Assembly: GCA_027559495.1 (NCBI GenBank)
Contig: JAMXSV010000016.1
Coordinates: 744,001-808,000, forward strand
DNA from: Aurifilum marmelostoma
Taxonomy: Eukaryota > Ascomycota > Sordariomycetes > Diaporthales > Cryphonectriaceae
Direction: 5' to 3'
Length of the DNA: 64,000 nt
Below are positions 44,801 to 56,063 of the stretch, piece by piece. How positions within the stretch are numbered: position 1 is the first letter of the stretch; each line of letters begins with the position of its first letter. The notes beneath the pieces are model-generated. The model saw only the letters and a program-made list of their open reading frames with translations. It was not told the origin of the DNA and ran no database searches. Position numbers and translations under genes: made by a program.

Positions 44801-46970
44801 GTTGCCCAGTGCTGGGTAGTTCTTGGCGCCGACGCTGGACGTCTGACTGCGGTCGCTACCCTCGAAGGCGGCAGCGGCAGCGCCGGGAAAACCGCGCAGG
44901 GAGCCGAGGTTCGAGCTCTGCTCCGAGGGGCCGCCACCGAGAGCATGGCCCTTGTCGAAGCCGAGGTCCTCGTGGTCGTTGTCGCCGCGCTCGGCAGGTG
45001 GGCTCCGGTAGGGGTTGGTCTGCGAGGGACTAGCTGAAGACGCATTCTGCTCCCGAAGGTTGAGACCGGACATGCCAAAATCGCTCGTGCTGCCCTTCAC
45101 GGGGGTGTCAAAGATCTGCGACCCGTGCGTCGTAGGCATGGGCGGGGGGCTCGTGTCTCGGGCACCACCGAGGGCAGCGCTTCCGCTCAGCCCTTCATCG
45201 CCGCCAAAGGGGTCGGTATCAGTCCTCGGACGCGCCCTCCAGGACGGGTTCACGTTGCCCATACCAGCCGAGCCGGGGCCGGGGCCGGGGCCAGCTCCGC
45301 CTCCCATATTCTCGGCGCTGTCCTTCTTGGAGAAGAAGCGGCTGCTCGCAGTGCTGCTGATGAAACCCTTCTCGGCCACGGTGGGTGTGTTCAGAGCAAA
45401 GTTGCCAAACCCATTGAAGGCCGAGGCGGTGGGTGTCGTGGTAGCGCCCCAGGCTGCCTGGCCCGGGAAGCCTGCCGCACCCGTCGTGGCGCTGCGGGTC
45501 AGCCCAGCAAATCCAGTGGGCCTGTTGGCGGAATCCGGAACGGGTGGCTGCTTGTCGTCGTACGGGGCCTCTTCCTCCTTATTCTCGGGTCCCTTCCTGC
45601 CGAGCCAGGACATGTCCAGTCGACTGGGACCCGTGGTGGTCGGCGAGATCACGCCTCCTCCAGGGGAGAAGGGATTCGTATCGGTGGTCTCTCGGCGTCG
45701 GGTAGCAGGCCTCGGCGCGCCTGAAGGCGAAGTCAGGCCCTGCGACATGGATTGCTTTCGGCCGTTGAGGGTCTGACCGGGGCCGCCCTCCTTGTTCTGC
45801 TGATTCTGCTGTTGTTGTTGCTTGAGCGGGGAATTGACATCAGACGAGAACAGCTAAGAAAGAGGCGAGATGGTCAGTCACACGATGACATCAGAATGAG
45901 AGTGAAGTGGAATAACAAAGACCGCAATTTTTTTTCTGGCGAGGAGGTTTGGGGACCGGGGGGGGGGCGGATGGGGCGAGTAAGTGTACTGCAGGACAGC
46001 GCAGTGCAATGCGTCGCGGCGCGGCGCGGCGCGGCGCGGCACAATGCAGCAACGCAAGCAATGCAATATCGATTGTGGTGGTCAAGCACGGAATACCCAC
46101 CTCTTTTTCATCAGCCGACATGTCTTGTAGAGCAAGTGGGATCGAGTTTCCTTCGGCGTTCCAACAGACGGTAGGGTCGTTGTGTGTGTTTGCGTCACTC
46201 GGCTTGCCCCAGCCCCGGGAGGCGTGACCATTTAGATGGCCGCCGGGGTTGAAACCCGACATGAGCAGCGAGCTCACGTCGACCGCGTGGGATCCCGCGA
46301 CAACAGCGCGCGCGACGTCCAGCAGCTCGTCCTGGCAGTATTTTCCCGCAGCCGATTCGGCCGTGTGCTGCGCGAACTGGGTCGCGCCAGAGGCTGGAGA
46401 TTCGGTCGCGGCCGAAGGGAAGGAGGTGTCTATGGCGGCAGCGGGGGTGTTGGCGGGGTGATTGCTGTAGTGGTTGAAAGGCGTCGTCGAGGACCTGCGG
46501 AGGATAGCAGTTCCGTTGGAACGACCGTCGCGTCGCAGCCTAGATGGTAGAGGAGAAGAGGACGCGTCAGAAGATGTGGAGTGGAGTTGAGGAAGCAAGA
46601 TGCCTAGGTCAGGAATGTGCCAGCGTTCACTGCCTGTGAGGTTCGGGTTCGTGTGGGCCCTGGAGCAAGCAGAGGGAGAAGCAGGACGGGCTGTGAAGAT
46701 TGCTGTGGCAATCCCTTGTAGGCCAGGTGTTCACCTGGGAAGGGTGATGGAGGCGGACCATGCATGACCTGAGAGAGGTGATGATGACAGGGGGAAGAGG
46801 GGGCAATATGAAGAGGCGGGTGGGTGAAGGAAAGGGAAGTTTTGGACTGAAACTCACCAGTCACTACTTGAGCTTCCTCGGGAGTCACCCCGGCCACTGT
46901 TGCGATCACGAGCAGAGTTCTGACCTGCTGCAGCTGAGGCAAAGCTCGAGGGCAGACTCGGACCTGGCAT
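41803..46970 (-). CDS. GYF-domain protein (Smy2/GIGYF-like), frameshifted here
   Basis: Exons 46970-46858, 46539-46101 and 45853-41803. The first two junctions are in phase and recreate the conserved N-terminus (SLPSSFASAAAGQ, then the NGTAILRR and CQDELLD segments, then RPATRRRETTDTNPF). In exon 3 the frame must move by one at the C7 run (plus-strand G7, 44414-44420): upstream ends GRGLVDLFSPP, downstream continues VQSPGIFSTAEH. Removing one C gives about 1533 residues. The GYF domain is RMRWIYMDPQGQQQGPF...EMNEWYKGNFF...EFEPLGQLIRRIG, which binds Pro-rich ligands. Gly-, Gln- and Ala-rich low-complexity follows, with a charged coiled-coil-like part. The C-terminus ends in a conserved-looking FKGELSRGIK...RKKGKK module. 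Yeast Smy2/Syh1 and animal GIGYF act in mRNA-associated translational control; the same role here is inference. Confidence 0.87.
46015..46040. repeat. GCGGC pentamer repeat in an intron
   Basis: About five tandem GCGGC-type units within the 247-nt second intron of the GYF gene, beside a G-run near 45960. Strongly GC-rich; could form structure in the pre-mRNA. Confidence 0.75.
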
Positions 46971-49571
46971 CCTGGCTGTGAGGGATGGAGAGAGAGCTGG
47001 TGTAGGTAGCTCAACAGAGGTGGTTGGGAGCAGATCCGAGGCAACAAGGACCGAACAAGGGCAGCAAGCAGGAGATTGGCTACTCCTGAGGAACTGTCCG
47101 AAAGGGCTCGTGATGGCTTGTCGGGTGCGCAGTGGTGATACTGATCGTCAGAGGGAGAGACGACTCTGTAGGGGCCAGGGCTGGTGTTTCGCAGACCTGC
47201 ACAGACAGCACTGGAGGGAGGTTGAAGATCTGTGTCAATCGTGATCGACAGGTATGATGGCAGACGCTGGAGTGGTGTATACTGGGGGGGGCGGGGGGCA
47301 CTCCAATGTTGGATGTGGTGGCAATATTGCTTGTCCAGAAGATATGCGATGTGTGAACAACTGTGGTTGCTATGACTGTGGCCTGAATGGGACGCTGGCA
47401 GTTTGGTGAGTGAATGTTTTGGAGATGCTTGAAGAAACCTTTTTTGAGATTTCAGTCAAACAAGGTTAGGTTGAAGTCGGAGGTTGGAAAAATCCACCCT
47501 TTCTCTGCCTTGCCTTGCCCCCAAGCGGGTCCGCACTAGCCACTAGCCTCTTGCTGCCACAGGTGGACGAGAGAGGTGGTGTCGTCAAAGATGGCTCTAG
47601 CTGACTCTTTTTTTTTTTTCTTTTTCTTTTTCTTTTCTTTCTTTGCTTTAAGCCAGTACTCTCTCTCCCTCCCTGTCTCTGTGCACTACTACTGATGGGT
47701 GTTGGCCCCTGTGGTGTAGTGCCTGAGCTGAGGCTTGGCACCTGTCTACAGGGGGTACGGGTAGCCTTTAGAGGGCCATTGGCATACCTCATCCACTGGG
47801 AGCAGCTGGCTCGGTACCTGCAGTCGACTGCCTCCCCTAAGAAAAGTCTGTCTCCAAATACATTTTCATGCTTGTCGTCGCGACCTTGTTTTTTTTTTTT
47901 TTTTTTATCTTTTTTTCTGCCAGCCAAACATGCATCTATTCATCCACCCACCCATCCACGTACCTGTCCTATTTTAAATACTTCTGGAAACTGTACCTGC
48001 AGCATCACGTGCATACCCACGTGCATCTCCAATCAAAGTATGTATTCTGCTCTCTCTTTCTCTGCCTCTTCCTCTCTACAAGGCTGCTTCACACAGGCCT
48101 CTCATGTCCAGCATCTTTGTTCCTTTTTTTCTTCTTCTTTTTTTCTGGTCATCTGCACTTCATTCATATCCTTGACAGGTGTGGGTTTGTGCAAGTTTAA
48201 TGCCTGGACAGGCATCCATCCACCAGTCCCCAACCCAGGTTCAGATCGTTCCAAAGTCAAACACCCTGACCACTTCCTTCGATTGAGTTTGCTGATCCTG
48301 CTCAAGTGTTGGCCCCGTTCAACGGTACAGTTCCATTACCAAGTTGTACAATGCGTTGTCCCCAGACCCCCGTAGCCCTCGGCGCACCTGATGGCCACCC
48401 ACTCGTGCTCCATTTCTACCCTGAGCAGCAGAGGCCAACGTCATCCAGGAGCTGCTCGGCTTCTCTTCTGAGTGCCCCTCACCGATACTACCATGGTATC
48501 TGCCCCAGAAAAAAAGGGTTTTGATGAGGCTCTGACCATCGCTGCGTTAGCTCCCCAGCATTCATCTGCTCTCTCTCGTGTGTGTGTGTGTGTGTCTCGG
48601 GGCCAACCGAGTGCACAAAGCTTTGCTAGTGTCGGACCAAAGACTGTATTGGCCTTACTGCCCTTTGCTACGTAAGGATGTGTAGGTATGCACGTGGTAC
48701 GGTACATCCACTTGAAATTTCAAAGACAACTTCCCCGGCCAGCGGCAACCATACTTCATCTTGATAAGGCTGATGGATATCCGGGTGGCTTCTCTGGGGT
48801 GAGGAGTCTGGACCCTTTGACTTGACGGGGATTACGACGCTTTCTCGTACATGGTTCTCAGTGAGGCGAGCAGCAGCTCACGTTATCGTCTTCGTCGACA
48901 AGAAAGAAACAGGAAGGGGAGAAGAAAAAAGAAGAAAAAAAGGAACACGTCATATTCGTCAGAAGAAGCATGCTGAGAAGGATAGAATAATCTTATCTCT
49001 CCGCGTGCATATGTCTTGTAGTCTGGACCGAGATTGGCTATTGAAGCCTCGTGGAAAGAAGGAGAAGGAAAGGAGAAGGAAAGGAGAAGAAAAAAGCCTT
49101 GCAAGTTCAGCAAGACAAGAGTCAGGAAGGCTAGGGTTCGGATATCTTTTAGGTAATCAGCCGCGGCAACGACATACGTGCTATCACGATAGTCAGATGG
49201 CGCCATCTTAATCAATAATGAGCGTCCGGCCGCTTCGTGATGGCCTTTTTCTTGTCTTCCCTTTTTTCTCTCCTTCTTGTCCTTGTCGCCAGCACCGTTC
49301 ACGATCTGCAATAAAAGCAACCACTTCGCCATGTATTGAGGCCGTTTGACGTTGTTCCTGACCCAGTCCCTCCCGCCGGGGATCTGGACCTCCTCTGCTC
49401 TTCGGCCCCACTCATTGCCCTCACGACGACACTCACTGCTGCAGCATCTCACGGACTGTCCAGCGCAGACACTCAACGTCGGACTCAAAAACAAAAGTCT
49501 TCTCGTGACTTGAAGGCACCTGTTGGAGCATACACTCTCGACACCGGCGCTTCGCTGAACCGAGGGCCAAT
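46971..49571. promoter_or_regulatory. Divergent upstream region (GYF gene / permease)
   Basis: About 2.6 kb between divergent genes. Longer frames here (for example 47695-48375) are full of Phe/Ser/Cys from T-runs and look non-coding. CT-rich tracts near 47611-47680 and T-runs near 47888 and 48124 suggest promoter and leader DNA. Confidence 0.5.
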
Positions 49572-51569
49572 ATGAACAGCAGCCGTGAGGATGTCAATGC
49601 CAAGCGGGCGTCGATAACTGTCGAGTCCCAAGGTTCCTCTCATGACCGAGACGTGCTATCCGACCCGGAATCTCAACGTCCTCCCAACGATTTCCTCAGG
49701 GCCGACGCCGAGGTTGATGACCACGATGGCGCTCTCGTCACCACCGCCGAGAACAAGAACCTCAAGCGTGGGCTTGCCGAACGCCACCTCTCGATGCTGG
49801 GCATTGCTGGGGCTATTGGCACCGGTCTATTTCTCAGCTTAGGCGGCGCCATCCAGACTGGCGGTCCGCTCGGCGCCCTGTTGGGCTATGCTATCGTCGG
49901 AGGCATTGTGTGCGCTGTGCAGTTCGCTTTGGGCGAGGTCACCGCCTTGCTGCCGGTGAGTGGTCGACCACATCCGTGCTGATCTTAGCCAGCTTCTAAT
50001 CATACATATCTCCTCCTTCAAGGTCACCGGTAGTTTTGTGCGGCATGCTGGTTTCCTGGTCGACCCGGCCTTTGAGTTCGCTATCGGGTGGAATCTGGTC
50101 TACGGCAATCTGCTCAGCATCCCGTCCGAGATCACTGCCATCTGTGTCCTCTTTGAGTTCTGGACCGACCTGAACAGTGCTGTCTGGATCGTCATCTTTG
50201 TCATCTTGACCGTGCTGGTGGGGGTCGCGTTCGTTCGCCGTAAGTGCTCTAACCTCGTCGCAATTCGATTCGGTGGCACCAGAGCGGCTTTCTTTCGAAG
50301 CAAGATGATGAAATGCTGGTAGACTGACCGACTTCCAGTCTTTGGAGAGATCGAATATGTGTTTGCCATCCTCAAGATCCTCCTGGTCATCTTCCTGATC
50401 ATCCTCGGCCTTGTGATCGATCTTGGTGGCGTCCCCGGCACGCCTCGCATCGGGTTCCTATACTGGCAAAACCCCGGTCCGTTTGTCGAATATATCGCCA
50501 CAGGCAACTGGGGCAAGTTCCTCGGTTTCTGGAGCGTCATGACCAGTGCCGTGTTCTCCTTTGCCGGTGTCGAGTCCATCGCCATGGCAGCAGCCGAGAC
50601 CAAGAACCCCCGCCGGGCCATCCCCCGGGCCTGCAAGCAGGTCTTCCTCCGCGTCCTGCTGTTCTACATGCTCGCAGTCCTCATCGTCGGCATGCTGGTG
50701 GCCAGCAACGATCCTCGGCTCGGCGACGAGAGTGGCACCGCCGCCCAAAGCCCCTTCGTCATCGCCGCCAGTGCTGCTGGCATCCGCGCCATCCCGAGCC
50801 TGGTGAACGCCATCGTCATCACCAGCGCCTGGAGCTCCAGCAACCAGTCGCTGCTGGCCGGCACCAGGGTCCTCTACGGGCTGGCGCTGAAAGGCCAGGC
50901 GCCCAAGATCTTCCTGCGGACCACGTCGTGGGGTACACCCTACGTCTGCGTGGCCCTGTTCACCGTCTTCATGTTCCTCAGCTTCCTGACACTGAGCAAC
51001 GACGCCATGACCGTCTTCTGGTGGCTTGTGGACCTGACCGCCGCCGGTGTCTTGGTCAGCTGGAGCGCGATCCTGCTGAACCACATCCGCATGAGGCTCG
51101 CCATCAAGAAGCAGGGAATTCCCCTGGCGAGGCTGCCCTGGCATAATTCTTGGACCTGTAAGTGACAACACCCCCTCTCTCCTCCCGAGACGACCGTGGG
51201 AACAGTGATCACCGTAGCCACATGCTCGGGTGCTGACGCCGAATTCCTCCCACACAGTGTACAGCTCTTACTTCGCCTTGTTCCTGTGTATCACGATCCT
51301 CCTGACGAGCGGGTTCAGTGTCTTCACCAAGGGCAACTGGGACCCTGAGAGTTTTGTATCATCCTATCTGTAAGTCTGGTCGTTCATATTAGGTTTTCTG
51401 ATGGGGACTTGACTGACATTGTCTTTTTAGGGATATACCTCTTGTTCTCGCTGCGTATCTAATCTGGAAATTCATAAAGAAGACCAAGATTACTGCCTTG
51501 GAAGATATACCCCTCGAGGATGCCTTGAAACAGGCTGATCTGGAAGAAGAGGCGAGATACCACGACTAG
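49572..51569 (+). CDS. Amino-acid permease (APC superfamily, YAT type)
   Basis: Five exons: 49572-49955, 50023-50239, 50339-51157, 51258-51369 and 51431-51569. All have GT-AG borders and compatible phases, giving 556 residues with about 12 membrane helices. The first helix holds SMLGIAGAIGTGLFLSLGGAI, the GxG-type substrate-binding break of APC transporters. FALGEVTALLPVTGSFVRHAGFLVDPAFEFAIGWN is the fungal amino-acid permease signature, and ESIAMAAAETKNPRRAIPRA the conserved E-x-x-NP segment after helix 6. The protein should take up amino acids by proton symport at the plasma membrane. Substrate range is not readable. The acidic Ser-rich N-terminal tail and the charged C-terminal tail are cytoplasmic and are the usual place for ubiquitin-linked turnover. 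The gene ends convergently with the small membrane protein gene. Confidence 0.93.
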
Positions 51570-52159
51570 AGTTAGATGTGCACATGCACAATCGAAGGTG
51601 ATCTTAGAAGGTCCAATAGCTGGATGATTTGGTTATCAAGCGATGATCTAGATTCAAAAACTTGATACCAATGATAATAGACTATCTTGGTCGTATCGTG
51701 TATACCCACATTAGCTCTTCAAACTTTTTACCGTGACACATTATTGTGATATGTGATAGACAACTAATCAAATCGAGGGGTACACACTGAAAGAGTAACA
51801 GGAATACTAGACTTCATATTCGTCACGCCGTTAGGTCGAGATTGATGCCCGTCGCTTGATCACTGCGTGGCTAATTAATATCAACAAAGTCAGTATCAAC
51901 ACGCCTTGCATTCGATATTGCATGTGACCTGTAACAATAACAATATGCCATGAATGAAGACAAAAGTAATATTGACACATGGAGTCTGGTCTACACTGAC
52001 CCAATATTACACCGTGTTGTAACCTGAAAATTTCAATGCCCAAAACTCCGATCCAAGGCACCAATGGGAAGAGTCAGTCTTTCCTCCAAGCTCCAGCCCG
52101 TCTTTATCGCGGCATTCCCAACCTTCCCACTCTATTATTCTCTGTCCAAGAAACCAGAT
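51570..52159. other. Convergent 3' intergenic region
   Basis: About 590 nt, AT-rich, between two genes ending towards each other. No gene seen. Confidence 0.55.
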
Positions 52160-52554
52160 CTACTTGGCCTCCTTTCCCCAGCTCAAGACGTTAAACAGAC
52201 TCCTCCTCGGGTCGGCCTGGCCCATCTCCCCAAAGACCTTCCGTCGTGACGCTTCGCTCTGGGGGTTCTGGTATTGCGCAAACATGCGGTCCATGGTCCG
52301 TGACTCGACCTGGAGCTGCCAGCGGATGAAGGTGGCCACGGCTGTGAGAGAGACGACTACTGCCACGGCGGGTCCATATCTAATTGGTTCAGAGAAACTC
52401 GGGGTCAGTCTTTTTTGGAGGGATCCACTTTTTTGTTGTTGTGCGAATGGAGGTCTTGTCTGCACAACAAATGAATTGCCAAAGTTCTGTGGGAGAAAAC
52501 GTACTTGGTGCCTGGGAGAGGCTTGATAGGTCGGGGAGCAGCGTGTGCAACCAT
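52160..52554 (-). CDS. Small one-pass membrane protein, unknown function
   Basis: Two exons, 52554-52505 and 52379-52160, with a 125-nt intron (donor GTACGT, acceptor TTAG), join in phase to give 89 residues. The N-terminus is HAAPRPIKPLPGTK. A single hydrophobic helix follows (YGPAVAVVVSLTAVATFIRW, about residues 18-37), then a basic-acidic tail with a DRMFAQYQNP segment ending in GKEAK. I do not recognise the family. The short basic N-terminus before one helix would suit a small mitochondrial or ER membrane subunit, but that is inference. Support comes from the clean splice, which removes a frame-incompatible stretch and yields a compact start. Confidence 0.65.
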
Positions 52555-55534
52555 TGTGGAGATAGCTTGCAGATATTTAGAAAATCTGGGGAAGATTGTT
52601 TGGTAATTTGGTTTTGTTTCGAGTGTCTGTGGCGATAGAGCAAGAGCAAAGTGTGGTTCCCTGTGGCGAGATGCTGGGCCGAGTATTGTTTTGAAGAGTA
52701 GCTTGATAGAGTTGTTTCGTCTATGTCGGTCTCAGATGAATTAAAAAATGGTTTGAGATGCACTCAATTCCTCTTCCAAATGGGGCCATTCCAGGGAGAT
52801 TTATACCTCCAGACAAACAAGAGCCGGGCTGAGCAGCCTCGACGGTGTCCCGTACGTGGCATGTCAGCCTCTGCCTAGGATCGCCAAAGTGGTGCGGTCT
52901 TAGCCTGAGGGTGGTGTGATTCCACCCTCCCGTCAGCAGGTTGTCTATTCCCACAAGAGGCCAATTCGGGAGGGATCGGTACCCCTTTCCCCCCAGACTC
53001 CAGCAGCGGCGCTAGCCTCTTCCTCCTCTGCAACGTACGTTGGACCTCCCGGATCCCTGCGGCCTGGGTGGTCACCCGCGATATGAAGATTGTCATTTGT
53101 CCAGAGCTCTGCCGTGCGGTCGAGGATTTCTAGGGATCTCTCTCTCTTCTTTCTTCCCACGCGCGGGTCCTGGGACCGCCCGTCTCCCCAAGGTGGCCTC
53201 CCCGGCCTTCGCCGCTGGATCGGATCAGGGGGAGGGGGGGCCTCATTTGGGACCCCACACGAAGCATTTTTGACAGCCCAGACTCTCCAGAGTGGGTCGG
53301 CCGCTTTCCTGAATTGTTCTGGAGGAGCCAGAGACCAATGCATGAAGTGCGAAGGAGTGAGATTTGCCAGTCGAAACGAGTAGCCTTCCCAGCGGCTTAT
53401 AGAAGCGTCGGTTAGTAAATAGCTGTATAGAGAAACTTGGGTGACTGTCCAAATCAAGTGCATACCTCTCATGAAAGGGGATTGTGATGAATTACTGGAC
53501 TTGCTATGCCGTTTTGTTCACTCATAACCATCCAATGATGAACTTTCATTGCCTTCTAAAGTAGGGTTGTCAAATGATAATAATCAACCGTTCTTGTGGC
53601 CGAGGTGAGGGTTTGCAGTCCGAGCAAATGCATGTTCCAGGTTTGAAGTATAGATAGATCATTGACAATATAATTTTGGCTAATTAATGTATAATAATAC
53701 GCTTAGTATTGGCTGCGTTACTCTCAATCAAGAGAGAGGGGTCTCATTAAATGCCTAGGCAAGTCACATGCCCGAGACTGTATGCACCTGCTAATTAATT
53801 ATTCTGATTGCCTAATATGGAGTTCACCGCCGAACATTGTCTCATCCGCGGGGCAAAATGCAAATTATTCAGCAGGAACGGAGCACATTGAGTGAGCTCG
53901 ACGTCGGGCACGCATGGATGAATATTAATTTAATACCTTCTGCCAGTATCACACCCACCCCACGATCTACGATATGTACCGTGCCGACTTATCAGGTTTG
54001 TGATAGCTCTTCTCGATCTCATCTTAGGCAGGTCAATTCAAGCCAGATCGGAACGAGAGTCAAGTGATCCCTGGGCTTCGACGGCGCGACTGCTCACAAC
54101 CTCCGGAGGCAGGCAGGCTACATGGCCTGGAGGGTCTGCCTCGATACCAGCACATGAGTGCTCGACATGTCTCTCCAGGTACCTGTCTAGCTATGACAGA
54201 CAACGCACACTTCGTCACATACACGGAGCTGGCCAAACGTCCGTCCACGCCCATGAGAGGACGACTTGTCTGGCACGAGAGCCCGCATCCGCGCGGTCCT
54301 TCGCTCGAACCAGCCTGTGATTCCAAAATTCCGTGAATTTCCAAGTGCTACTTAATATCACCAGACCGCTTCTTCCTTCCCAGCAACCTCATCGATCGGC
54401 TGTACGACTCACTGAGAGGAGCCCCTGTTCTCGAGAAATGTCTCGTGATGCTGAGCCGAGGAATGTTGGGGGCCTGAATCAAGTGCCTCCAGAGGTAGCC
54501 GAAGGCCCATCCAATGTGTGCATTGCGGAGTCTTCGCCAGCAGACTCGCCCATCTTCGCATCATCATCTCCACAACAAGAAAAACCCACAAACCCGCGTT
54601 GTAGATCGGTTACTCCTGTTCAACATGCACACTCTCCTTCTCGTCCGCCCAACACTATTCGCGTGGCAACCTTGGAAGGACACCAAGGCCAGGGCCTGGG
54701 CCCAGAAAAAAAAAAAAAAAAACTTGGTGGCCGGCAGTAAGAAACTGAGACAACCCCCCTCAAGCCACGGCTGAGGCGATCAACCGTTCTTGCAGCGTAG
54801 GACTGCCTCGTATAGAGCGAGAGAAAGCCCCCCCTCCCCCCCTTGCGGCGAGCACGCAACCAATTAGCACGTCACTTGAGCGAGATGAAATACCGAAACT
54901 GTCCGATCCGTCCTGATCTGGAAGTCCAGTCGGTCACGATCCTCGCATGCACGGCTTAGCCGGGGGCCACCCAATGCATTCTAGCATGGTCCAGGATGAC
55001 ATTTTCCTGTCCTTCTGGTCCTTGGTCCGGGGTAGCACCCTGCATCACCATGATTTGATTTCAGAAGGGGTTGGTTTGACCTGTGCATATGTGCAGCGAC
55101 CCATGCTGCTCCCCATATCGTTCTCGCCGACTGCCCAACTGGAATGTAACGTTGACAAGGCCAGCTGCCTAGGGGAAGTTACCTTTTCTTTTTCTTGAGA
55201 GGTGGTCAGCGGCACGGCAAGAAAAAATAAAAGAAAAGAAAAACCAAGGCGGCCATCTGCAGAATTATCCAGGCTGCCAGCCTGCTTGGGAGGTCGGCGA
55301 AAAGAAAGCCTTGACGAGGGGGGGCACTTTCATCCACCTTCTTTCTCTCTGGTCGTCGGAGGTCCCCGAAACATTTCTTTTTTCTTTTTCTTTTTCACAT
55401 CCTCCGACCCCCTCTCAACCAAGAGCGATTGAAATTTCGTGCATTAGGAGGCGTGGGTAGGTACCCGGTGATCTCAACGATCTTCAGGGTATCTCGCGGA
55501 GCTACGTGTAGTTTTAGATTTGTTTCTGTCCATG

Positions 55535-55559
55535 TTTTTTTTTTTTTTTTTTTTTTTTT
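55535..55559 (+). repeat. Poly(T)25 homopolymer
   Basis: Twenty-five consecutive T within the gene-poor segment. Confidence 0.85.
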
Positions 55560-56014
55560 GTTCTTCAATCCGTTTTGGCACTGTGAATGATTCCAAGGTC
55601 ACCATGGGGCGGTCCAAAAGTACACCTGCACGACCTCGCCGACTCGAAGACCCCACGTGTCCGGCGCCTGTTGGGTCTATCCGTACTCTGCATGGTCTCA
55701 TAGCTAAAAACTGAGACATGATGTTCGTTTTCAGTCAGGGTGTGTCGTCCTTCTCTCCGAAAGGGGAAGAGACACGGCAGGACGATGTTCATCGCTCCAC
55801 ATCGACCGATCGGCCTTGTCTGAGTTCTTTTGAAAAGTCAAAGAGAGACTCGGGGTTGGTTGCCCGCCCCTCGGCCCCCCCCCCCCCCCGACTCCCCCCT
55901 CCCTCCTTGAGCCTGTACGAGCGGGACAGAGATACGTTGCGGCTCTGCTAGTTGATCAGTCCTCAAAAATGACTAGTGATCATGCGATTATTCTGTCATG
56001 CAGGTGTTTCTTGT

Positions 56015-56015
<1 letters not shown>

Positions 56016-56060
<45 letters not shown>
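56016..56060 (+). repeat. (CA)22 dinucleotide repeat
   Basis: A perfect 45-nt CA microsatellite, the longest dinucleotide array in the window, in the gene-poor segment. Confidence 0.93.

Positions 56061-56063
<3 letters not shown>

Noticed and set aside
47695..48375. 226-codon plus-strand open frame
   Set aside because: Composition follows T- and C-rich tracts (runs of Phe, Ser, Pro), no motif, and it sits in the shared upstream region of two divergent genes.
52945..53472. 175-codon minus-strand open frame
   Set aside because: Pro/Arg/Gly-rich with no recognisable domain, and frames on the opposite strand are also open through GC bias.
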